Below the pieces are notes generated by a model. It was not told where the DNA came from. It was given only the letters and a program-made list of their open reading frames with translations, and did not search any database. The position numbers and the translations under genes are program-made. From Roseibacillus sp. (GTDB taxonomy: Bacteria > Verrucomicrobiota > Verrucomicrobiae > Verrucomicrobiales > Akkermansiaceae), in contig PBNG01000014.1 in NCBI GenBank assembly GCA_002723015.1, positions 92,926-116,129 on the forward strand: DNA of 23,204 nucleotides. Direction: 5' to 3'. Below, in pieces: positions 17,315 through 23,204 of the stretch. Numbering within the stretch: position 1 is the first letter of the stretch; each line of letters begins with the position of its first letter.

Positions 17315-17319
17315 ATAAT
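17314..17319 (+). promoter_or_regulatory. Candidate -10 box (TATAAT) for the DUF6807/propeller pair
   Basis: An exact TATAAT on the plus strand, 124 bases before the DUF6807 ATG. The best -35-like match is weak (CGGACA at 17289-17294, spacer 19). The long 5' leader would contain a small hairpin, GCCTCA (17385-17390) pairing with TGAGGC (17396-17401). No other convincing promoter was seen in the 201-base divergent gap. Confidence 0.3.
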
Positions 17320-17442
17320 TTGCTCCTGAGGCAGAGATCCGGCCTTCCAGAGCGCCGGCATCACGGGGTTTCTTTTAATTCGTGGCCTCATATTCTGAGG
17401 CAATATTGACGAAGGAATCGGAATTGGTTTTGGTGGGCCGTC

Positions 17443-18453
17443 ATGAAATTCTATAATCTGCGTTTCGTTTTCCTCAGCTTCATCCTGAGCTTTCCTCTCG
17501 GTGCGGCCGGAGGCTTGCAGGTGACCGAGACCGAGAAGGCCATCAGCATCAGGCGCGGTGATCTCATGGTGCTGACCTATCACAAGGCAGAGGTTCCTCC
17601 ACCTGAGAAGGCAGACCCCATTTACAAGAGGAGTGGATTTATTCATCCGCTATGTGCTCCAAATGGGGAGCCGGTGACCGGCATTCATCCTGCTGATCAT
17701 TATCACCACCTTGGACTTTGGCACGCATGGGTAAAGACCAAGCATGGCAAGGACGCTCCTGATTTCTGGAACCTGAGAGGCAGAACGGGACGAGTTCGTT
17801 ACGTGAAGACAATCGTTCTTCATGAGGGTTCCGACGAGGATCCAGCGGTAGGGTTTGTTGTTGAGCAGGAGCAGGTCGCTTACAAGGGTACGGATCAGAA
17901 GGAGACCGTAGTTCTCAAGGAGCAATTCGGGATCCGGGTGGAGTATGTGGATGGCGAGAATCGGGTAGGATATCGTATAAAGCAGACCAACGTGAGCAGC
18001 GAGAGCCTGGTGCTCCCTGCCTATCGCTATGGGGGTTGTCTCGCCTATCGAGCACCGCACCACTGGGATCGGACCAACAGCGATTATCTCACCTCGGAGG
18101 GGCTGGACCGTACAAACAGTCACGCTACCCGGGCCCGATGGGTGGCGATGTGGGGGCCGACAGGGGAGACTGTGTCAACCCTCACTGTCATGATGCATCC
18201 GGACAACCGTGATTTTCCCCAGCGTTTGCGAACCTGGCCTCCCAGCAGCCACAATGGCGCGATTTTTTTCAATGTTGTCCCGACCCAGGAAAAGGATTGG
18301 GAGATCAAGCCGGGAGAACAGATCACCGAGTCTTATCTTCTCACGATCCGTGATGGAAAGCCGGACAAGGACAGAATTGAGAAGGGCTGGAAGGCGTGGG
18401 CGGGTGATTCAACAGAACACCGAGACACCTTGGAGAATTCTCCCCAGCCTTGA
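17443..18453 (+). CDS. DUF6807 (PmoA-like) exported protein
   Basis: A 336-residue protein with a signal peptide (1-22, ending GAA|GG) and then a DUF6807 domain over most of its length. The strongest landmark is the histidine-rich GIHPADHYHHLGLWHAWVK (80-98), with a following W at the expected place. Later segments include YRYGGCLAYRAP, WVAMWGP and NRDFPQRLRTWPP. The family was historically called methane oxygenase PmoA-like, but it has no established link to methane oxidation. It is widespread among exported carbohydrate-associated proteins of PVC bacteria and Bacteroidetes. Its stop codon overlaps the start of the next gene (TGATG at 18451-18455), implying translational coupling. The catalytic role is unknown; the clustered His residues suggest metal binding. 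Confidence 0.87.
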   Translation: MKFYNLRFVFLSFILSFPLGAAGGLQVTETEKAISIRRGDLMVLTYHKAEVPPPEKADPIYKRSGFIHPLCAPNGEPVTGIHPADHYHHLGLWHAWVKTKHGKDAPDFWNLRGRTGRVRYVKTIVLHEGSDEDPAVGFVVEQEQVAYKGTDQKETVVLKEQFGIRVEYVDGENRVGYRIKQTNVSSESLVLPAYRYGGCLAYRAPHHWDRTNSDYLTSEGLDRTNSHATRARWVAMWGPTGETVSTLTVMMHPDNRDFPQRLRTWPPSSHNGAIFFNVVPTQEKDWEIKPGEQITESYLLTIRDGKPDKDRIEKGWKAWAGDSTEHRDTLENSPQP

Positions 18454-20066
18454 TGCCGCGACGCTCCCCAACCTGCAACATGAGATTTTCCTTCTGCGTC
18501 CTTGCCCTTGCGCTCTTTCCCGGGTTTTTGACGGCCCTGGAGGTGGGCTTGCGCAAGCAGTTGTTTGTGGATGACTACATCATCTCGAGGATTACGAATG
18601 TGACTCGTGAAGCTGGTGTAGCCCGCAAGATGGGGGTCGTTCTCAGGCCAACCCTGCCAACCGATTTTCAGGCTGGAGAGGTCCATGATGGTCCTGATGG
18701 TGGCCCGGGATACGAGTTTGGTGAATCCACCTTCTGCTGGTTCTTTTCACCGCACTGGGATGCGGACAAGGAGATGTTCCGACTCTGGTATCTTGCAAGC
18801 AAGCGAAAGGGCAGTGGCCTTGCGTATGCGGAATCCAGAGACGGGATTCACTGGACCAAGCCATTAATTTCCAAGGATGGAAAAAGCAATCTGGTGAACT
18901 GGAATTCAAAGGTGCCCATTCTCAGGCACAAGACCTCAATGAATCTCCTTGATATCGGAATGGATGGAGCCTCCGTAACGATTGATCCGACTCTCCCAGC
19001 AGGCTCCCGGGAAAAATACAAGGTGGCCTTTTATCCTAACATGGGTGGTAGTGATGCGAGAACCAGGCTGGGCTACTCGGCGGACGGGATTCACTGGAAT
19101 TTATATAACGACGGCCTTCCGGTCACGGGCCGTGCAGCTGATACCAATAACCAGATCCACTGGGATCCCCTGCGAAAGCGCTACCTCCTTCATTGCCGGC
19201 AGGACTTTGCTGCAGGGGGTGGCCTTGGGGAATTGCGGGGAGTGCGCATAATGGAGCACGCCGGGGGGAACGATCTTCTCAATCATCCCGGGTCTTGGAA
19301 CACGCTGACAAAATTCGTGCTCAATGATCCTGACAAGTCTCTGATCAAGGGGACGAACATCCCGGTCTTCCAGATCCATACCTTCCCGATGTGGCACTAT
19401 GAAGGTATCTGGTTTGCACTTACCGATGTGCTGGCGGCTACCAACAGGCCGGTGGAGGAGGGGCAACAGGACTTTGAGACCCGGCATGACCGCGGGGTCT
19501 GGGAATTCTATATGGCTCCATCGCGCGACGGGATAAAGTATGACTTTTCGGCGGCGGTATACCCGCGCAAGGCTCTTATTCAACGTGGACCTGCAGGTAG
19601 TTACGACAAGGACTGCGCGAGACCACCTTCAAATATTATTACCCGGGGCGACGAGCACTGGATCTATTATCTCGCTACCAATGAGCGTTGGGGTGCCCGG
19701 AAGTGGGATGCACGCCTCGCACTTGCGAAGTTGCGTCTTGACGGTTTTTTCTATCTGGAGGCCGGGCAAAAACCGGGGGTGGTTGAAACGAAGCCGTTCG
19801 AAGTCGTGGGTAATAGATTGCAAGTTAACGTGGACGCAACCGAAGGAGAGGTGCGGGTCGAGGTATTGGATTCGGGGGGGAAGCCTTTGCCGCCCTTTTC
19901 GGGCGGGAGGTCCAAGGCCTACCGCGGGATTGACGAGCTACGACTGGAGCCCGAATGGGTTGAGCAGGAAGGGTTGTCAGCCCTGAAGGGGCAGCAGATC
20001 CGACTGCGATTTCATTTGGACAATGCGAGGCTCTACTCGTTTGAGGTGACCAAGGTGGCGGACTGA
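18453..20066 (+). CDS. Exported beta-propeller glycosidase-like protein (GH43/GH32-like fold, unassigned)
   Basis: A 537-residue exported protein. The ATG at 18453 overlaps the preceding stop (TGATG). The hydrophobic signal core begins at an in-frame ATG at 18480 (MRFSFCVLALALFPGFLTA), which may be the true start. The mature part opens with LRKQLFVDDYIIS, the hallmark of a PVC family of five-bladed-propeller-like proteins. It has repeated blade-type motifs: FRLWYLASKR, LAYAESRDGIHWTKP, RLGYSADGIHWN, WEFYMAPSRDGIKYD and HWIYYLATNERWG. These DGIHW/DGIKYD turns resemble Asp-box-like or GH43/32 blades. A C-terminal beta-sandwich (about 445-537) contains VNVDATEGEVRVEVLD. Glycosidase activity is plausible but not shown by a clear catalytic signature. 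It ends convergent with the xylonate dehydratase gene. Confidence 0.78.
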   Translation: MPRRSPTCNMRFSFCVLALALFPGFLTALEVGLRKQLFVDDYIISRITNVTREAGVARKMGVVLRPTLPTDFQAGEVHDGPDGGPGYEFGESTFCWFFSPHWDADKEMFRLWYLASKRKGSGLAYAESRDGIHWTKPLISKDGKSNLVNWNSKVPILRHKTSMNLLDIGMDGASVTIDPTLPAGSREKYKVAFYPNMGGSDARTRLGYSADGIHWNLYNDGLPVTGRAADTNNQIHWDPLRKRYLLHCRQDFAAGGGLGELRGVRIMEHAGGNDLLNHPGSWNTLTKFVLNDPDKSLIKGTNIPVFQIHTFPMWHYEGIWFALTDVLAATNRPVEEGQQDFETRHDRGVWEFYMAPSRDGIKYDFSAAVYPRKALIQRGPAGSYDKDCARPPSNIITRGDEHWIYYLATNERWGARKWDARLALAKLRLDGFFYLEAGQKPGVVETKPFEVVGNRLQVNVDATEGEVRVEVLDSGGKPLPPFSGGRSKAYRGIDELRLEPEWVEQEGLSALKGQQIRLRFHLDNARLYSFEVTKVAD

Positions 20067-20082
20067 TTGTGCGATGACCGCC

Positions 20083-20112
20083 CCGGAGTCTCATCAGGCG
20101 GGTGAGAGCCGG
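20083..20112 (+). terminator. Imperfect hairpin after the propeller gene
   Basis: CCGG (20083-20086) plus TCTCA (20089-20093) pair with TGAGA (20103-20107) plus CCGG (20109-20112). There is a small internal mismatch and a nine-base loop. It starts 17 bases after the propeller stop. No T-run follows, so terminator function is uncertain. Confidence 0.35.
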
Positions 20113-20273
20113 TTATACGGGGATCATGCCTCCCGGACCACGTCTATGGTTTGTGGCTGGCTTTAGTCACGTGAAACAACCGTAAACTTTGACAGACGGC
20201 TCACTGGGCTGGTGGTGCGGGAAGTTACGACTCCGCAAGATCAATGAGGACAGAGAGACTCTCGTCGCCCGCT

Positions 20274-20294
20274 GGTCCCCCCAACCGGGGGACC
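20274..20294. terminator. Strong hairpin in the convergent gap, probable bidirectional terminator
   Basis: GGTCCCCC (20274-20281) pairs perfectly with GGGGGACC (20287-20294) around a five-base loop. It lies between two converging genes, 38 bases from the end of the xylonate dehydratase gene. A-T-rich GATATTAT follows on the plus strand. Two further perfect dyads flank it: GAGAG-A-CTCTC at 20253-20263 and CTGACTC-GT-GAGTCAG at 20303-20318. The rest of the 265-base gap shows no credible gene. Confidence 0.55.
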
Positions 20295-20302
20295 GATATT
20301 AT

Positions 20303-20318
20303 CTGACTCGTGAGTCAG
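20303..20318. other. Perfect 7-base dyad CTGACTC/GAGTCAG
   Basis: CTGACTC (20303-20309) and GAGTCAG (20312-20318) are separated by two bases. It lies 14 bases beyond the xylonate dehydratase stop on that gene's downstream side. It could be the first hairpin in a tandem terminator or a protein site. The two-base spacer is too tight for an ideal RNA loop, although the stem can open. Confidence 0.35.
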
Positions 20319-20331
20319 GGGCCTTCCACTA

Positions 20332-22242
20332 CTATTTCGAGAGACGCGTTATGATCTCGTCGACGTCGTAGATACATCCTCCCCAGGATCCGCCCGAGGC
20401 GTTTTGGAGCGCAGCCCAGAGTCTGGTGTCATCAGGAAGGCGCGGGTCGGGGGCTAGATCTGGATGAATTTCCCTGGTGACGAGTGCTTCCGGATCGCCC
20501 ATGTAATCAGCCGTTCCAGTCAGATTCCGGGTGTCGATATGAATCCGGATGGGGTCTCCATCGCGGAGTTTACCAAGCGGCCCCCCGGCGAGGGCTTCGG
20601 GGGAGGCGTGGCCCAGGCAGGGGCCCGTCGACACTCCAGAGAAGCGGCCGTCAGTCAGGACGGCAAGATTTTTGCCAACCGAAGAATACCTCAGGGTGGA
20701 AGTCACCTGATAGGTTTCCGGCATACCGGCCCCCAGGGGGCCAAGGCCGGCGAGGACAAGGACGTCTCCTTCCTTCACTCGGTCTTCGCCCCTGGACTTG
20801 AGGGCGGCGATGGCGGCTTCCTCGGAGGCGAAGACCCGGGCGGGGCCCTCGTGGAGGAAGACCCCTTGCTTATCCAGAAGGTCAGGAGCGATGGCCGTAC
20901 TCTTGACCACCGCGCCCTCGGGAACGAGATTGCCCTGAACGAAGGTTACCGTGCTTGGAAATGCTTCGCTGGGATCCTTGATCACATCGCCAGGGTCAAT
21001 GTTGTCCAGAGAGATGAGCTTTTCCTTGTAGATCTGGCGCCGCTTACATTGTTCCCACCAGTCCAGGTTCTCGCCAAGGGTTCTACCCGAGACGGTCGGA
21101 GCCTCAAGCTTCAGGAGACCGTGATCCCTGAGGTGGAGCATGACTTCGGGAACTCCCCCAGCGAGGAAAACTTGTACGGTCGCGTAGCCATGGGGCCCAT
21201 TTGGGAGGGCATCTACCAAACGGGGCACCCTCTGGTTGATGCGTTGCCAGTCTTCTACGGTAGGACGGGGCAGTCCCGCTGCATGAGCGATGGCGGGGAT
21301 ATGCAGGATCAGGTTGGTCGACCCTCCGAAGGCCGCATGAAGAACCATGGCGTTGTGAAGCGAAGCCTCCGTAAGGATTGAGGAGAGCGTGGTCTCGTCT
21401 CTGGTAAGGTTCAAGAGGGCGAGGGCAGAGCGTCGGGCCATGTCTCTCCAGGCTTCTGACCCACTAGGGGCCAGAGCTGAGTGAGGCAGGGTCATTCCCA
21501 GGGCTTCCGCGACAACCTGAGTGGTGGCAGCGGTGCCTAGGAACTGGCATCCCCCCCCCGGCGATCCACAGGAGCGGCAGGCAGTTTCGGAGGCAGACTG
21601 GAGATCGATTTCGTCGTGAGCAAACCGGGCGCCTACCGACTGAACCTTTGCCAGATCCTCACCTTCCTCGGAAAGCAGGGTGACCCCCCCTGGGACAAGG
21701 ATACCAGGCAGGTGGCCGTTACCTGCAAGGGCCATCATCATGGCCGGCAATCCCTTGTCACAGGTTGCCACCCCCAACATCCCCCGGGCTGTCGGAAGTG
21801 AACGGGTAAGACGACGAAGGACAGTAGCTGCATCGTTACGGTAGGCGAGCGAATCGAACATCCCGGTCGTGCCCTGAGACCTACCGTCGCAGGGGTCACT
21901 GCAAAACACCGCGAACGGGATTGCTCCTGCTGACTTGAAGACCTCTGCAGCCTCCTCCATGAGGAGCGAGACTTCCCAGTGTCCAGTGTGCAGGCCAAGG
22001 GCGGTAGGCGTTCCATCGGGCTGACGGATACCGCCGGAGGTCGAGAGCATCAAAAACTCGGGACTTCCCAGCGAAGAAGGATCCCATCCCATGCCGGCAT
22101 CCTGAGTCCAGCCGAAAACGTCCCCACTGGGCGAGTCCTGCAGGAAAGAGCCCGTGAAGGGGAGTGCGCCGGTTGGGCCGGATGCGGTGGTCCGGATAAT
22201 GAAGATATCCTCGGAGCGAGAATCAAGAATCGGATCGGACAT
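20332..22242 (-). CDS. yjhG: D-xylonate dehydratase, YjhG/YagF type (IlvD/Edd superfamily)
   Basis: A 636-residue iron-sulfur dehydratase that dehydrates D-xylonate or a related pentonate to 2-keto-3-deoxy-pentonate in the cytoplasm. It matches the E. coli YjhG/YagF subgroup rather than valine-pathway IlvD along its length. Landmarks: [20 protein letters not shown] (22-41), [38 protein letters not shown] with C118, [12 protein letters not shown] with C161, [14 protein letters not shown] with C232, [58 protein letters not shown] and the C-terminal [17 protein letters not shown]118, C161 and C232 are the likely cluster ligands. The length is typical for the subgroup. It lies 122 bases after the FAH-family gene on the same strand. 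A C9 run at 21551-21559 (G9 in the mRNA) encodes part of PGGG. No strong ribosome binding site is visible. Confidence 0.93.
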   Translation of the reverse strand: MSDPILDSRSEDIFIIRTTASGPTGALPFTGSFLQDSPSGDVFGWTQDAGMGWDPSSLGSPEFLMLSTSGGIRQPDGTPTALGLHTGHWEVSLLMEEAAEVFKSAGAIPFAVFCSDPCDGRSQGTTGMFDSLAYRNDAATVLRRLTRSLPTARGMLGVATCDKGLPAMMMALAGNGHLPGILVPGGVTLLSEEGEDLAKVQSVGARFAHDEIDLQSASETACRSCGSPGGGCQFLGTAATTQVVAEALGMTLPHSALAPSGSEAWRDMARRSALALLNLTRDETTLSSILTEASLHNAMVLHAAFGGSTNLILHIPAIAHAAGLPRPTVEDWQRINQRVPRLVDALPNGPHGYATVQVFLAGGVPEVMLHLRDHGLLKLEAPTVSGRTLGENLDWWEQCKRRQIYKEKLISLDNIDPGDVIKDPSEAFPSTVTFVQGNLVPEGAVVKSTAIAPDLLDKQGVFLHEGPARVFASEEAAIAALKSRGEDRVKEGDVLVLAGLGPLGAGMPETYQVTSTLRYSSVGKNLAVLTDGRFSGVSTGPCLGHASPEALAGGPLGKLRDGDPIRIHIDTRNLTGTADYMGDPEALVTREIHPDLAPDPRLPDDTRLWAALQNASGGSWGGCIYDVDEIITRLSK

Positions 22243-22364
22243 AGGGAGAAGGACAGGCTCGTATGGGTCTTTGAGCTGGATTCCATCAGCGTTTGCGGCA
22301 CCGCGAGCAGAATCCTGCGGGGTTAAGCTGCCGGATGATGGGTGAGGGATTAAGAAATAGCGAC

Positions 22365-23204
22365 TTATCTCTGCCCGGATGGCGGGATGTCGCTGGCCAT
22401 TGCGACCGTGTTTTCCAGAGTTCCTATGCCGGAGATTGATATTCGGATGATATCATCGGCTTGGAGGGTAAAAGGGTGATTGGGCACGATACCGGTGCCC
22501 GTCATCAGCAGCGCGCCGTCGGGAAAGTCGTTTTCCCGGAAAAGGAAACCTGCCAGCTCCTCGTAACTGCGTTTCAACTGAGAGAGGGTAGTGGTTCCGC
22601 GAAACGCCTCTTCCCCGCCTCTTGAAATCCTGAGACTAATTTCGGATTCCGGTCCGGGCAGGCTACCAACCAGGAGGCAGGGTCCGAGGGAGGCAGAGCC
22701 ACTGTAAACTTTCGCTTGGGGCAGATAGAGTGGGTTTTCCCCTTCAATGGAACGCGAACTCATATCGTTGCCCACCGTTGCCCCAAAGACCTGGCCTTCC
22801 CGGTTGATCGCAAGAGTGAGTTCGGGTTCGGGAACATTCCATGTGGAGTCGCAACGGATACCCACGGGGTCCCCGGGATTCTGAATCCTTCTGGCAGTGG
22901 CCTTGAAGAAGAGTTCGGGGCGCTCAGCGTCATAAACAAGATCATAAAACCTGTCGCCCCCGGCCTGCTCGCTCTCTTCCATGCGGGCGGTGCGACTGCG
23001 GTAGTAGGTGACTCCCGCTGCCCACACTTCCTGAGATCCTACCGGAGCCAGGAGGTGGGTGGATTCCTCCGCCGAGGCCTCGCCTTTCTCCCACGCCTGC
23101 TGAAGTAGATTCAGGGGATCGGAGGACCGGAATACCTCGTCGATCGACAACGAAACATCACGCAGAGCCTGCTGCTTTGCGAGCTGCATTCCTGATGGAG
23201 TCCG
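22365..23204 (-). CDS. FAH-family 2-keto-3-deoxy-pentonate (xylonate) dehydratase, probably 5'-truncated by the window edge
   Basis: A fumarylacetoacetate-hydrolase-fold protein; at least 274 residues from the ATG at 23189. The frame stays open to the right edge (RTPSG precedes that Met), and AGGA touches the ATG, too close for a ribosome binding site. The true start is therefore probably outside. Landmarks, numbered from that Met: [12 protein letters not shown] (55-66), [13 protein letters not shown] (89-101), [15 protein letters not shown] (115-129) with metal-ligand candidates E121 and E123, [20 protein letters not shown] (139-158) with D142, and LMTGTGIVP near the C-terminus. These fit the subgroup that dehydrates 2-keto-3-deoxy-pentonates to alpha-ketoglutarate semialdehyde. 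The neighbouring xylonate dehydratase supports this: the two make consecutive Weimberg steps. The semialdehyde dehydrogenase is not in the window. L-arabonate or L-fuconate analogues are alternatives. Confidence 0.85.
   Translation of the reverse strand, partial: RTPSGMQLAKQQALRDVSLSIDEVFRSSDPLNLLQQAWEKGEASAEESTHLLAPVGSQEVWAAGVTYYRSRTARMEESEQAGGDRFYDLVYDAERPELFFKATARRIQNPGDPVGIRCDSTWNVPEPELTLAINREGQVFGATVGNDMSSRSIEGENPLYLPQAKVYSGSASLGPCLLVGSLPGPESEISLRISRGGEEAFRGTTTLSQLKRSYEELAGFLFRENDFPDGALLMTGTGIVPNHPFTLQADDIIRISISGIGTLENTVAMASDIPPSGQR

Noticed and set aside
17443..18453. Calling the DUF6807 protein a methane monooxygenase subunit (PmoA)
   Set aside because: The old family name is misleading. 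The protein is exported, soluble-looking and lacks the multiple membrane helices of particulate methane monooxygenase PmoA.
20189..20371. Possible 60-codon plus-strand ORF in the convergent gap
   Set aside because: It begins with TTG, has no ribosome binding site, runs across the terminator-like hairpins and overlaps the end of the xylonate dehydratase gene. No family is recognised.

Overview
The window looks like a chromosomal segment of a free-living member of the PVC group, most likely Verrucomicrobia and less likely Planctomycetes. The main reason is the density of families almost confined to that group: two DUF1549-LamG-DUF1553 cytochrome-like proteins, a DUF1501 protein, a DUF1592/DUF1587-type cytochrome and a DUF1552 protein. 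Exported sugar-enzyme families and Tat signals on oxidoreductase-like proteins point the same way. Shine-Dalgarno motifs are weak or absent at many starts, and base composition is fairly GC-rich. No tRNA, rRNA, CRISPR array, insertion sequence or phage gene was seen, and no gene-free stretch reaches 300 bases.

Layout. (1) Positions 1-4239, minus strand: a probable operon read right to left, made of an exported alpha/beta-hydrolase esterase, an exported TIM-barrel sugar isomerase/epimerase, a small DUF5069 protein and a DUF1549-LamG-DUF1553 protein that runs off the left edge. (2) Positions 4388-16187, plus strand: a long divergent array of a Tat-exported Gfo/Idh/MocA oxidoreductase, DUF1549-LamG-DUF1553, DUF1501, a possible 40-codon small ORF, a DUF1592-type cytochrome with two CxxCH motifs, DUF1552, and a secreted clan-CD (caspase/legumain-like) cysteine peptidase carrying a perfect EF-hand loop. 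(3) Positions 16261-17241, minus strand: a glycosyltransferase matching SenB, the selenosugar synthase of selenoneine biosynthesis, without senA or senC nearby. (4) Positions 17443-20066, plus strand: a coupled pair of secreted proteins, DUF6807 and a beta-propeller glycosidase-like protein. (5) Positions 20332-23204, minus strand: a YjhG/YagF-type xylonate dehydratase preceded by an FAH-family 2-keto-3-deoxy-pentonate dehydratase, two consecutive steps of a Weimberg-type pathway.

How the genes may work together (inference): regions 1 and 2 look like an exported system for oxidative carbohydrate breakdown. Esters are removed, sugars are oxidised or isomerised outside the cytoplasm, and c-type cytochrome-like proteins sit in the same transcription units. 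The PSCyt-type proteins come as two parallel modules, each a large CxxCH protein followed by a Tat-type partner: DUF1549/1553 + DUF1501, and DUF1592 + DUF1552. The second module is followed by the Ca2+-binding-type peptidase. Region 5 would feed a pentonic acid into central metabolism in the cytoplasm. The biochemical roles of the DUF families are not established, so this is a hypothesis.
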